This document shows positions 49,987 through 61,746 of a stretch of DNA of 64,000 nt, one piece after another; position 1 is the stretch's first letter, and each line of letters starts with the position of its first letter. The DNA is taken from the NCBI RefSeq assembly GCF_037975245.1, contig NC_092561.1, positions 3,207,001 through 3,271,000 of the forward strand, in the 5' to 3' direction. Position numbers and translations under genes: made by a program. Below the pieces are notes generated by a model. It worked only from the letters and a program-made list of their open reading frames with translations, was not told the DNA's origin and made no database searches. This DNA is from Apostichopus japonicus. Its lineage: Eukaryota; Echinodermata; Holothuroidea; Aspidochirotida; Stichopodidae.

Positions 49987-50880
49987 GAGCCTGTCCCATA
50001 TGATTTCACCCCATTTAGCCCAGAAGGTTTGACCCCTTAAAGTTACTTAGACCATCTAGGTCATTCACAAAAAAATTGTCAGCTCAACCCCAGTGGTCGG
50101 GTTCAGACCCCAGACCCCCTGAAAAAAAACCCCGGGCGGGTTAATTTCACCCCATCTAGCCCATGGACCAAACTTTGTCAGAAGGAAGTAGTATGGTTGT
50201 ACATTACAAAAAAGGCAAAACTGACAAAATTCCTGGTCGGGAAGGGGTTGTCAGACCCCCCACTAAGTCACCCCCAGTCGGGTTGATTTCACCCCATCTA
50301 GCCCATGGACCAAACTTTGTCGGAAGGAAGTAGTATGGTTGTACATTACAAAAAAGGCAAAACTGACAAAATTCCTGGTCTGGAAGGGGTTGTCAGACCC
50401 CCAACTAGGTCACCCCCAGTCGGGTTGATTTCACCCCATCTAGCCCATGGACCAAACTTTTGCAATACCAAACTTTGTCAAAAGGTAGTTGTATGGATGT
50501 ACATTACAAAAAGTGCAAAACTGACAAAATTCCTGGTCGGGAAGGGGTTGTCAGACCCCCCACTAAGTCACCCCCAGTAGGGTTGATTTCATCCCATCTA
50601 GCCCATGGACCAAACTTTGTCAAAAGGAAGTAGTATGGATGTACATTACAAAAAGTGTAAAACTGGCAAAATTCCTGGTCGGGAAGGGGTTGTCAGACCC
50701 CCACAAAGGTCACCCTCACCCAACCCAAAAGGCGGGTTGATTTCACCCCTTCTAGCCCATAGACCAAATTTTGTCAAAAGAAGGTAGTATGTCTGTACGT
50801 TAAAAAAAATGAATATCTGACAAAATTGCTGGTCGGGAAGGGGTTGTCAGACCCCTACAAAGAGCCCCAACCCAGTGTCT
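49987..50880. repeat. 142-bp tandem array, block 2
   Basis: It begins with the same leader as block 1 (offset 2030 bp, very few differences) and continues with the same units. These include the TTTGCAATACCAAACTTTGTCA variant, present at about 48724 and about 50460. Later units are more diverged and end near 50870. Confidence 0.92.
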
Positions 50881-52095
50881 TTTACCCATGAACTGAGATG
50901 ATAAACATATAAACATAATTATTACAAAAATAAATATTTAATGATTATATTTATGAGAGGAGATATTCTATGTAATTCAAAAGAGCCTTCAATGTCCATT
51001 ATGGCTTGCCTTTCTTAATTGCTTCATCTTTTTTGGTGACAAGCGGTCCAAAGTTGCTAGGCAAGGAAGTGACTGAAACACAATGATGCTCTTGTTTTTG
51101 TTAAGTTTAAAACATTTTGATTTTTTTTTACTATAGCACCTAAGTAAAAATTATGGGTAGGCATCCCTGGCCTAATAAACATACTGATATAGATGAGAAT
51201 CTTGTGGGAGGAGTTTCTCCTGCCTTTTGCTGGAAATGTTTTAATTCATAAGACAATACATTGACCCTCTTTGTCTTATGTCTGTATTACTGTACAACCT
51301 TGCCCACATCCTGTTATGTGACCATAGTTGGTCCTCCACTTTCACCAAATTGCTCTATTCCCATGTTTTATTCATGTAAAAAATAAGACCTGCTATAGTT
51401 AATGGCCTGCAACCCAGTTATCTGCTTGGTCCCATAATATATGGTGTTACAGCAGAGGTGGAACAAAAAAATATTGGGGACCCTTTGGCATATTAGATAT
51501 CGTTAATAGGAACATTCTTCTAATTTCTGAAGCCTTTTCAAATAGTTATAGATATGCCAGGTATATAATTGGTTAATCAAAGAAGTTTATTGGGGGGGGG
51601 GGGCTTGACCACTCAATTATATTATTGAAGCTGCCCCCCTCCCCTGCATCAGCTGTTTTTGTGTTACGAATGCATACTTTCCTTGTGCAATTGTTTTCAT
51701 TTCATTTTTGGCATTTCCTTAAATATATATGTATCCTATGGGTTAGATTTCTATAGTAGCTCACATTGTACTATTGCAACCAATAATTAAGTACTCATAT
51801 TGTTTCTTTTAAACCTACAATTGGTAACATATGCCAGTATAAAGATTATTTTGGTTGAAATCAAGGAATATTTACAAAATCTGGAAGTTTAATTTGATTT
51901 ACATCATAGGTGAAAAGGCAGTATTCCCCCCCCCCCCAAAAAAAAAAAAACCAAGAGCATATTTCAACTATTTGATCTGTATTGAGTGTCTGATTTAGGG
52001 GGTGATGTGGCGGGTGTACCCTTCCCCTTTCAGACCACCCCAAAAAAGTTGTGTTCCAGACAAGAATGCTGGAAAATAAGTGCATTATTCAAATC
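50881..52095. other. Interruption of the 142-bp array
   Basis: AT-rich DNA with a G-run at 51592-51603 and a C/A-run at 51927-51950. The array resumes in diverged form at about 52096, so this interval was probably inserted into or captured by the array. No ends were found. Confidence 0.4.
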
Positions 52096-52240
52096 GTGCA
52101 GACACTACTACAACAAATGTCACCCTTACCCACTCCAAAAGGCGGGTGGATTTCACCCCATCTTAGCCCACAGACTTAACTTTGTCGAAAGGAATTAGTA
52201 TGTCTGTACATTAAAATAAAGGAAAATCTGACAAAATTGC
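52096..52240. repeat. Diverged last unit of the 142-bp array
   Basis: Contains GGCGGGTGGATTTCACCCCA, a changed ACTTAACTTTGTCGAAAGGA, and ATGTCTGTACATTAAAATAA, all recognisable versions of the array boxes. Confidence 0.8.
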
Positions 52241-52246
52241 TGTAAA

Positions 52247-52249
52247 TTG

Positions 52250-52318
<69 letters not shown>

Positions 52319-52320
52319 AA
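52247..52320. repeat. TA dinucleotide microsatellite
   Basis: About 70 bp of TA repeats interrupted by TAAATA. The Ile/Tyr-rich minus frame over it is not a gene. Confidence 0.95.
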
Positions 52321-52904
52321 TATGCAGTAGCTTGCCTGAATCTTTTTCAAATTTTTGCCCGACATTTCCATGATTTTCTTTATTTAGCATCATGATGCCC
52401 GAATATTTCCGTGTAACACCACCGTAAGAGCAGCTCATCTGGGCTACCACACTTTTTGCACGATCAAATTTTTTTCTAACTAGCCAACTGTATAACCACC
52501 AGGACATCCCCGACATGAGTGTATATAAGAAACATTTTCTTTTTCATGGATGGTGGGGGGGGGGGTGCCTACAAGCCTAGAAGTACAGGATTATCATATT
52601 CTTTGTTATATTTTATACTTTTTGTTAGACAAATTTCAGTCTCACCCGACACAGCGACATTATCCTGCCTACGTGTTGTTGAGCAATGAATGTTTTTCTG
52701 GAGGTAGCTGAGTACTGTGTTAAAATAATAAATACGGTAACTAAGTAGCAGCTTAAAAAATATACTGTCCTATTTTTCCCCTGCAAAGTGATGTTACAAT
52801 TTTTTATTCTTCTAATTTACCAAATTTTTGGGGAAGTGTAAATTTCTAAAACGTGAGATAAAATATAAAATGAAGAATGTTTAGATGTAACTTGCAAGGC
52901 CTCA

Positions 52905-53069
52905 GAAGTGCCGTTTCCGGCAATCTGAGAGGCATTTTTTGCCAAAAATTTTCTTGTGCGCTACTTGCCAACCGATGGTGGTGCTCCGCTGAGATAGTGT
53001 CACAGGAACTTTCGGGCACAAAAATTTTTGCCCCCCCCCCCCAAACTGAAATGGTCCTGTACGCCTATG
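52905..53069. mobile_element. hAT-like fragment, right end present
   Basis: The core AGTGCCGTTTCCGGCAATCT ... CCAACCGATGGTGGTGCTCC is shared with the nested element at 43 kb. A C-tract follows, then a likely right end ...TACGCCTATG at about 53069. No matching left end was found upstream, so it is truncated. Confidence 0.6.
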
Positions 53070-53124
53070 CAATAAAGGCAACATTTAAAGCAACATTACT
53101 ACTACATTGATCATCCTACAGTAA

Positions 53125-54740
53125 GTAGAGTGCTACAATTTGGGGACTATACAGACTACCTTTAAGTAGCCTGGTAAATCACAACCATTTACTAGTTCAA
53201 GTTCCATTGTTACAGGTTCATCTGGCTCCTATGGATAGGTACATTGATTGCCTGTCCTAAACTATTCAGGCATAACAAAGAACCCACTGTTAGCCCTACT
53301 GAATTTAGTGTGGCTCACAGACAACTAATCTGCTAAGCTTCTTAAAGTTCTGGCTAACTTTCTGTCAACAATAAAACTAAAGTGAGAGCCTATATTTAAA
53401 GAGATAAACTAACTAGTACTGCATGTTAGCAAGTGTTTAGTGTATAATTTGTTAAATAGTGTACAGTGCTAGATTTTACTGTAGATAAATTCAAAGCAAA
53501 CAATCGTGTATTATGGTGCCTAAAATATTTGAAAGAATTAAGACGTGTAATAATTTGAAAATATTTGTTGAAATGTTTTACTTTTCCCAACTTATATCAC
53601 TGAAAACAGATCCATATACCTATGACAAAGAAATGATAGGCTTACTATAGTGTTCATTTGGGATGCACAGAATCTTCTCAGAACCCAATCTTCTAAATTC
53701 TTAATGTTATGCTGTATTGGCCCCAAATATGCCAGATATTTAATATGGTCACATTTGATCAAAATTCTTAAACTGTTTTATTACCACCTTGGAGGAAATG
53801 TACCTCACTGGGACATTCAGTCTTCTTATGTGTTCATTTCAAATATCTGAGAACAATTTGGCAAGTAAAGACCTCCAGGAATGTACTCTTTGGAAACTTC
53901 TAGCAATTATAGAGTGCTTTACTTTGGGGCCTATACAGACTTTTCAGTTCCTTGCTATTACTTTCTGTTAACTACAGTACATATATGACTAAAGTGGAAT
54001 CAGAGGCCTATTTTTAAAGAGATTAACTGGTACTGCATGGTAGCAATTGTATATAGTGATTAATTTGTTAAAGAGTGTAGTGAACCTGTGCAGAGCTAGA
54101 AAAACATAGATAAATTCATAGCATGTTCATTTTATCCTCATTAACGGTGACATCCCTATGTTCCGACGTCTCTATGTTCCGACGTCTCTATGTTCCGACA
54201 ATTTGTTTGGACTCTTTAATTTTTTTTGACCAAAATTTTTTCTGACCCAATTTTTTTTGGGAGACTCAATCTTTTTGGTCCCCCATTTTTAGGACCAAAT
54301 TTTTGGGGGGACTTAATTTTTTGGGCCCCAAATTTTTGGGGACCCAATTTTTTTGGGGGGACTCAATTTTTTTGGACCAACATTTTTTCTGACCTACCTT
54401 TTTTTGGGGGACACAATTTTTTGGACGCACCACAATTTTTTTCACGAAAAAGAAGGGCCCAAAGTTTGTTATGAGTTTGTTTTGGTCCGAAAAAAGTTGG
54501 TCCGAAAACATGTTGGTCAAAAATTTGGGTCCAAAAAAAGTTAAGTCCGAAAAAATTTGGGTAAAAAAAATTAAGAGTCCAAAAAAATTGTCGGAACATA
54601 GAGACGTCGGAACATAGAGATGTCAGAACATAGAGATGTAACCTCATTAACAGTACTAATATAAATGGATGCAGATCCTTATATATACCTTTGGTGAAGA
54701 ACTGATAGGCTTACTATAGTGCTGATGTGGGATGTGCAGA
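53125..54740. repeat. Diverged tandem duplication of about 0.6-0.8 kb
   Basis: Several ordered blocks occur twice: TGGGGACTATACAGAC at 53141 and TGGGGCCTATACAGAC at 53925; TAGATAAATTC at 53482 and 54108; GATAGGCTTACTATAGTG at 53634 and 54703. The second copy contains the fold-back element at 54146. The frames inside are not supported as genes. Confidence 0.65.
54146..54643. mobile_element. Fold-back element, TSD TCATTAAC
   Basis: Ends GGTGACATCCCTATGTTC (left) and GGTTACATCTCTATGTTC (right, reverse complement). The 8-bp duplication TCATTAAC is at 54138-54145 and 54644-54651. Just inside each end, CTATGTTCCGACGTCT is repeated in tandem. The arms continue through TTTGGACTCTTTAATTTTTT, and the centre is a minisatellite of T-runs and GGGGGACTCAA blocks of about 22-24 bp. 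The whole 498 bp can fold on itself. The Phe/Gly/Pro-rich frames on both strands are repeat translations. Arms of short direct repeats plus an 8-bp duplication recall the sea-urchin TU fold-back class. Confidence 0.88.
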
Positions 54741-54743
54741 TAT

Positions 54744-55494
54744 AACATTATTGTTACAATTAATTAATTATAACTGAGTACTTGCATTTCATTTAGTGGA
54801 CTGCTGAGTCCAAGGCCCCCCGAGTCCCAGTCCAGCAAAAGTGGACCCGAGTCGGGACTCAGGTCCAGACTACAGCTTTGATATTTAGAGCATGGAGAAT
54901 GGGGGTACCAGGGAATAATTTAGTGCTCAAATTTTGCGTAGCAGTTCTGAGGTTTTTCATTTCTTTAGCTTAAAATCGTTGAAAACACTAGGGTTATGCA
55001 TGCAAAAAACTGCTACACAATTTTTCCATTGGTGTAGGAATTTGACCAGATTGTGTAGCAAAATGAGAAGGGATACTGGATAAATTATTTGCTGGGTATA
55101 GTGCAGACGAAGAAAATACTAAAGTTGGGCTTTCCTGCAAGAGGTCCAGTGCCAATGACAGCTGGTGGGGTTTGGAAACAACCAGTTACCATGCACCACA
55201 AACTCAGATATTAACAAAAGGGACCATCATCAGGGCCCCCCAGTCCCCTACATGGCCCCCAGTCAGCTCATTTGGCCCCACCCCCAATAAAGGTCCCTAT
55301 TTCGGCATTTAAAAGAAAATTTAAAAGATAACACAAACCTAAGAATTAATTTACACATGACATCTTATGGCATTTATAAGCTATGTCTACCATCAGAATG
55401 CCATAGCAAACTTTAATATTTCGTTGTTGCCATAACAATGACTAAACCTCATCGACCTCCAGATCGGTATGATACTATGACACTCCAGTGCCAC
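54744..55494. other. Intergenic DNA
   Basis: A GAGTC/GGACTC-rich stretch at 54808-54870 can form short hairpins, and a C-rich stretch lies at 55230-55280. No gene was recognised. Confidence 0.45.
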
Positions 55495-56320
55495 CTTCAG
55501 TTTCGCAACAAAAAAATTACTAGGCCGCCTAGCATGCTTTTACTACTACTATAAAAATGCGAGTATTGTAAGTTGATGTTTTTTTTTAACAATTGAGTCG
55601 GCATTTTCAAATAAACAAGTACTACTGGCCTGGGAAATATACATATTGCACCAAAATACAAGGAGGTTTCTAAAATCCAAAAATTTCTCAATAGACACCC
55701 CTCTCCACACACAACCATAGTGTACTAGTAAATAACATTTTCAAAATGGGGTGCTAAAGGGGAATCCCTCCCCTTATACTCCTCCCCACGTTTCCTACAC
55801 CTAACCAGTACTGTCTTATAACCTATTTTATTGCACCATATCTCATCTAGGAGCTTTCTAAAATCCAAAAATTCTCAAAGAGGGAGGGGGACACCCCTTA
55901 ATCCCCTTGCACCCCTCCCCCAACTTTTCTCCACACAACAAATACTGGGAAATTACCTATAAATATTGCACCATAGTTCATCTAGGTTTCTAAAATCCAA
56001 AAATTTCTCAAAGGACATCAATCTCCACACACAACCACAGTACTAGGGAATATCCTATAAATATTGCACCATTTTTCATCTAGGTTTCTAAAATCCAAAA
56101 ATTTCTCAAAGGACATACCACTCCACACAACCATAGTACTAGGGAATATCCTATAAATATTGCACCATATTTCATCTAGGTTTCTAAAATCCAAAAATTT
56201 CTCAGAGGACACCCCTCCCCACACACAACCATAGTACTAAGGAATATCCTATGAATATTGCACCACATTTCATCTAGGAGCTTTCTAAAATCCCAAAAAT
56301 TCTCATAAAACATGTCATCT
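55495..56320. repeat. Tandem array, unit about 98 bp
   Basis: TTCTAAAATCCAAAAATTTCTCA recurs at 55668, 55856, 55988, 56086, 56182 and 56283, with TATAAATATTGCACCAT and CACACAACCATAGTACTA between. The middle units are regular (96-98 bp); the outer ones carry extra sequence. The minus frames 55497-55718 and 56018-56224 are repeat translations. Confidence 0.88.
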
Positions 56321-56324
56321 CTTT

Positions 56325-57735
56325 AAAAAAGTTTTGATGCAATTTGCAATGCCTGGGAAGTACCATGTAACACCATTACAGGCAACCTGGGGGGGGGGGG
56401 GGGGGGGGGGGGGGTCTGCCCTATATCCATAAGGTCCGCTATTCATAAGGTTCATTGTTCATAAGGTTCGTAATTCATAACAAGCATTATTTTTACAAAA
56501 AGGTTCGCTATTCATGATGGAAATAAAGTTCGTTATTCAAAATAAAAAGGGATCATAATTCATAAGGTCCAGTATTCATAATGGAAACAAAGGTTCGATA
56601 TTCATAATGGGCAAAAAGGTTTGTTATTCATAATGGGACAAAGGGTTCGTAATCCATAATAGACAAAAGGTTTCGTTATTCATAATGGAAAGAAAGGTCT
56701 GATATTCATAATGGAGCGAAGGGTCCGTTATTCAAAATGGGAAAAAAGGTTCGTTATTCATAAAAGGAGAAAGGGTCCGATATTCATAATTGAACAAAGG
56801 GTTCGAAATCTGTGATGTGAAAAAAGATTCGTTATTCATCATAGGAGAGAAGTGCATCATACAAGTGCAAAAGACGTCCTCTATTTTCGCAGACGCCTAT
56901 AGTGTTCAACCACTGGCCTCAACATACTTTTTATTCATAGAGGGGGGACACAGGGGGCACAACTGTCCTATGGGGGGCACCACCAGATGGTGGGCGGATG
57001 CATAATTTTGCAGAGAATATGAGCCACACACTATCAAGACCATGCTTCACCCTATACCCCCTGCAGCAAAACCTACATTTTCGACATATTAATGGCATAA
57101 ACTTGTACGTTTCCTAAAGGGGGTCCTTTTCCTCATCGTGAATGATACTGAACCTTTTCGGCTATGCCTATTATGAATAACGGACCCTTTGTTCCATTAT
57201 GAATCTATATATATCTATTATGGATTACGAACCCTTTGCTCTATTACGAATATCGAACCCTTCGTCCTATTATGAATAACGAGCCTTTTTTAATCATTAT
57301 GTATATCGAACCCTTTTACCAATTGTGAACAACGAACCTTTTTTTTCATTATGAATAACAAACCTTATGAACAATGAACCTTTTGGCTCATTATGAATAG
57401 CGAACCTTATGAACAATGAACCTCATGGATATAGAACCTAATGAATATCGGGCTGTCACCACCTGGGGGGCATTTTGGCATAGATTTTCTTGGTACACTA
57501 TATTCGCCAACTGATTGTGGCCCTTCGCTTAGATGGTCCCTTTTGTGAAATGGCCACCCCCCCCACTTAGAATTTCTCAAAAAAGGCCCTGACCATCATT
57601 GTGGTACTAACTAAGTGGAACACCTTCATCGGTTGGCCTTTAGCATATAACAAAGAAATATTTTGCCAAAAATGCCTTCCAGACTGCCAGAAACAGCACT
57701 TCCCATGCATTGTCAGTTGCAGCTAAACCCTCTGT
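56325..57735. mobile_element. Hairpin-shaped hAT-family remnant hosting a second fold-back
   Basis: The left arm (GCAATTTGCAATGCCTGGGA to the ACCTGGGGG box, resuming at GGGGCATTTTGGCATAGATT and CTTCGCTTAGATGGTCC) is mirrored by the right arm. The right arm reads, reverse-complemented, GACAATGCATGGGAAGTGCT, GGCATTTTTGGCAAAATATT, CCAACCGATGAAGG. Both arms are diverged versions of the CCAACCGATGGTGG core. So two copies lie head to head, and the element at 56393 split the left one. Confidence 0.65.
56393..57460. mobile_element. Second fold-back element, likely TSD ACCTGGGG
   Basis: Left arm 56416-56850 consists of degenerate copies of AAAGGTTCGTTATTCATAATGG. Right arm 57150-57450 has the same in reverse (CCATTATGAATAACGAACCTTT). 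The right end, reverse-complemented, is GGTGACAGCCCGATATTC, very like the end of the 54146 element; the left end is shortened (GGTCTGCCCTATATCC). ACCTGGGG flanks both sides (56385-56392 and 57461-57468). A G-run of about 24 bp at the left junction blurs the start. No transposase is seen. The frame 56790-57005 is not supported. Confidence 0.75.
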
Positions 57736-59691
57736 ATTTTGACATCATCTCATGTTTTAAATATTTAGACATCCATAAAATAAAAGTTTAATAAGCTTTT
57801 ATATTTACTTTTGGTTACAATTGTTACATCAATAACCAGACATATAAGGCACACTAGGGCAGGATGGGGGTACATAGCATACTGCCTAGGGAAAAAGCCA
57901 TATGAAAAGCCTGCAACATCGGAACACAGATTTAAAATGCATTTTAATCTTATTTATGTTAAAGCCAGTTTACGGTTGAAGTTATTACATAATCGGAGTT
58001 AACTGATGTCTTTCATGGAACCATTTAGGATCAAGGATTCACTTCAAAACACAACAACTTGAGACCTAACATGTGTTAGGTATACTGAGCTCTACCATGT
58101 CAGATCTAAGGAAGTGGTAGAGCATCTATGAATGGGTGACCAATCTCAGCAATGCAATTCATAGGTGTCAAGGGGGAGTGGGGTGGTCACCCAAAAAACA
58201 ATATAATCGTGTTGAAACCATTATTTTACCCCCCCCCATGAAAAAGTATCAATAGACCCCCCCAAAAAAAAGTTGCAGTTGAAATCAACTCAAATATGTC
58301 ACCCTATCTCTTATCAGGAGTTGAGAAAATGCCATAATTATTCCAAAATAGTTAGGAAAATTTGACCCAAATATAGTGAATTTATTGTCAGAATTAATAA
58401 AGTCCACCAGAAATTGGGAATTTGTTGACAATAAACATACTTTAAACTGTATGCCAAACATTTTCCAGTAGGTTCTCCAGCCAGACCAAATATTTCCAGC
58501 CCGACCAAATATTTGGAGATGGGGGGCATTTGGGGGTCGAGTCTGATGAGCATTCCCATCACTTAACATGTCTGGCAGCAGCCATTCATGATGCCTGGGA
58601 CTATGCCAAACCAAAGTTTCCATTGTTTGAGAATGGGGCATATTGCAAAACCATCCTAAAGATCTTCACCTCCTTGGTCATTTCAGTAAATGAAAAGAAA
58701 GTTAGATTTTATACTTGTTTCACCCTATATTTTTCTCTAGTTCTTGTACTTAATTATAAGGTGTATTTTTATTGGGACTTTGTTAGACTTTCGTCGTCAT
58801 AAGACCCTCACCGGACATTAATAACTGTTGAGTCGATCGTGTTGATCTAGTATTTAAGTGTTTATATCAATCAAAAACTGGATTGGTTTGTTAATATCAA
58901 TGGCGTCATTAACAAATTAATCTCTAAATGAGGAAATTGAATTCTTTCCATGTAGATACCAAATTTTTAATAAACCTGTTTTGTAAGGGGGTGGCATTAT
59001 TGCCTAATTTGCAGGGGAGGCAATCCTACAATTACTGGAAAGGAGTGTATTAATTAATGTATTTATAGGAGGGCGGGATGAGTTATTGGTGAGGCGCAGG
59101 AGGAGGTGAACTATGTTTACCAATGCCTTGTATGTAGCAAGCTGCAGGGAGTCCCCCCTGCATGTCCAGCTTATGAGACAAGCAATCCCGCCCAGTAGTA
59201 GGCTCATACAGCCTCCTTCTGTTACTAAAACCCCCACTATCCTTTATCTTTCATTCCTCAGTCTATTAAAACTCATAATATTAAAATTAAACGTTAGGTT
59301 TTCTTTCTTACCTTTTCTGTATTGCCTGCTAGGCAGGGTCAAGGGAAATGTAACATTTGGGTTGAAATGTACAGAACTTGGTCAAATGTGGTATGGCTAA
59401 GATAGTTAAGATAGTTAATGAATTATATTTTACCACTGTGCTTGCATAACAAAAATATAATAATAATATACTAATTTAATAAAAAGTTATAGACATATAT
59501 AATACATGCCAATTTCACTTATGTTGTGCCCCACATTATTGAATTATAGGGATATTTTTAAAACCAGATTTTTCCTAGTACACAATCTATATACAATATC
59601 TGTCATGGTCATTATTATGCGTACCACAGGAATAATTCCCCTTCAATGTTTATAACTTGACAATTAGCAGTAATTGCTAATTACCTGATTT
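57736..59691. other. Intergenic DNA, no convincing gene
   Basis: C-tracts occur near 58230 and 58257. The duplicated phrase CAGCCCGACCAAATATTT / CAGCCAGACCAAATATTT lies at 58480-58515. Frames 58285-58641 (minus, 118 codons) and 58530-58802 (plus, 90 codons) overlap and neither shows a known domain. The plus frame begins with a balanced composition (CLAAAIHDAWDYAKPKFPLF) and could be a lone exon, but this is weak. Confidence 0.4.
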
Positions 59692-60602
59692 GACCCTCTG
59701 TTACATGTCCCTCCGTTACCCAAAAAATACATTTTTTTATATTATTTCCTAGTCATTAAATGTTGGGAAAATTTTATAATTTGTATAAAACACTTTCTTA
59801 GAATTAACCAGTCAAGAAATGTTAAACCATGGATTTAGCTAATTTTATGCTAGAGTAAAGAACAAGTGAACTAGTGTCCCTCCGTACCAGTAACAGAGGG
59901 ACAGTTGTTTACCACATGCTCTTGTGCACAGGATTCCTGGGAGTTAACTTGCTACTTAATTGTTGTGTTCTTTGAATAGATTCCTTGACTTCCTGTTTAT
60001 GTGAAGAGAACGATAGCTTGCATAAAATGATTCCTCAGAATGTGAAGTCAGTAGGCATCTTGGCAAGAAACAGAAACAAATTTGTGCACATGGTACAGTG
60101 CAGTACCTGTGAACTGTCTACTGTAAATACACGTGATTAATTGACTTGTTTCGAACTGTACAAGCCCCCCCCCCCCCTCACAGTTTCTCATAATGCAGTT
60201 AGACAGTGTTAAATGATGAAAAGTGCTCAGCTTAAACTTGTCCTTTAAACCAATTTCTTATTATTTTTTACGTTTTTCTTAAATCTTTTAGTAACCACAT
60301 ATGCTAATGGTTTGGTGAATAAAGCTATTGGTTTAATACTCTTATCCTTGTTTCGCTAAGTAATATAACTGTTAGTCTAATAGCAATGAAAATATTGAAT
60401 CTATAGCAGCAAAACAGGCAAAAGACTACACTAAACAGCACCGAATATTTTGTGACCCTTCGTTACCATCAGAATTGTCCCTCCATTACTGTAGAAGATC
60501 AAATGTAGATTTGGCAGTTGATGCCTGTTCATCTAATTTTCCCTTGGTATATGTGAAGCAATGCACCAGCCAACACAAGATATCAGTTACATGGTCAGTG
60601 CA

Positions 60603-60989
60603 CAGTGGCGAAGCTATAGGTATTGGTCAGGGGGCGAGAATGGTCTGTAGGGGTGCTTGCAACACTATCTAAGCGAGCACTACCACAGGTTGGCGCGGAT
60701 CGTACAGAAATGTTTTGAGTAAAGATACTCCCTAGATCGCCGGAACTGACCCTTCCCAGGGGGCCTTGCTAATTTGCAGATAAACGAAGAATAAATAGGT
60801 GTCATCGCCACCAACAAAATGTCATTTTTTTTTTGTGATTGGTATTTGAGAGCGCAATAAAGTCAATAATCACGAATAAGTAAAAAGTGGTAAAAAGCCG
60901 AAAAGGGCGCCAGCAGTCCATTTGAGTCCGTCAGGTGGAAGGGGGGGGGGGGATCTGCCCCCTCTGACTGTATGGATGCTCCGCCACTG
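60603..60989. mobile_element. Short hAT-like element, TSD TCAGTG(C/T)A
   Basis: Ends CAGTGGCGAAGC (left) and CAGTGGCGGAGC (right, reverse complement). Target duplication TCAGTGCA at 60595-60602 and TCAGTGTA at 60990-60997, one mismatch. At 387 bp it has no coding capacity. Its inside shows the diverged core CAGGTTGGCGCGGATCGTAC and a G-run at 60941-60952. Confidence 0.87.
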
Positions 60990-61159
60990 TCAGTGTAAAC
61001 TTAAGAACAGTGAATTTGACATCTTCAAAAGAAAGTGTGAAACACATATTCATTTCGTGTCCCTCTGTTACCGTGATGTTTTTCATGCCATATTTTTCCT
61101 ACAGTAACAGCCACAAGAATTAAATATATGGGTATGAAGCAAGTTACTACATGTCTAGA

Positions 61160-61646
61160 CATAGGCGTAGTAGCCTAATTCGATTGGGGGGCTGTAAAGA
61201 CTTGCCCGAAAAATAAAATAAAATAAAATAAAATAAAAAATAATATAAATTTTCGCGCGCTCCGCACGTTCAACATGTTATTGTGCATATCATATGGGCA
61301 TTCATCGGTTATAACATCACATGCCAATAACATACATTCATTTTTCATCTTATTACCTTTCCATATTTGTTAAAATTATTGGGGAATTTGTTACAACAAC
61401 AATGATCATAAGAATATAAGTTTAACCATCGAAAAACACATTGCAAAATATGCTTCTTTCAGTAGGTGCCCGAAAAATCCTCAGCATATTGCCGAATTTT
61501 CACCCAAAAAAATGAAATTACACTGCAAATTATTCTTTTTTCAGTAGGTGCCTGAAAATTCTCAGCGTTTTGCCCGAATTTTCTCCAAAAATTTTGGTTG
61601 GGGGGCTACAGCCCCCCTTCCCCCCCCCCCGCCTCCTACGCCTATG
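61160..61646. mobile_element. Short hAT-like element, TSD TGTCTAGA
   Basis: Ends CATAGGCGTAGTAG and CATAGGCGTAGGAG (right, reverse complement). The exact 8-bp duplication TGTCTAGA is at 61152-61159 and 61647-61654. Inside are an AAATA microsatellite (61213-61240), an internal duplication (TTCAGTAGGTGCC at 61459 and 61541) and a C-tract. It has no coding capacity. Confidence 0.9.
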
Positions 61647-61746
61647 TGTCTAGATAACCACACAAGAAATTGCAAAATAATCACCCAAGCTAATGCAGAG
61701 AGAAACAAAATGTGTCAGTAATACAGTCAAATGTCCCTCCGTTACC

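Larger units (their letters stand above)
59692..61746. repeat. Region with recurring TGTCCCTCCGTTACC motif
   Basis: Copies or near copies: 59692-59704, 59706-59720, 59875-59888, an inverted copy at 59890-59903, 60453-60467, 60476-60490, 61058-61072 and 61732-61746. The pair at 59875-59903 forms a near-perfect palindrome. Two hAT-like elements inserted into this region later. Confidence 0.8.

Noticed and set aside
48323-50787. Frames with repeated peptide across the 142-bp array
   Set aside because: Translations of the tandem unit in several frames, with no start context or exon borders.
54226-54647. Phe/Gly/Pro-rich frames on both strands
   Set aside because: Produced by T-runs and GGGG blocks of the fold-back minisatellite; open on both strands, as expected from low complexity.
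58080-58150. 5S rRNA-like phrase ATGGGTGACC preceded by a short hairpin
   Set aside because: Only about ten bases match the 5S internal promoter region; the rest does not align and there is no terminator.
58285-58641. 118-codon minus frame as a gene
   Set aside because: Longest in its area but lacks a domain, overlaps a competing plus frame and has no supporting exon signals.
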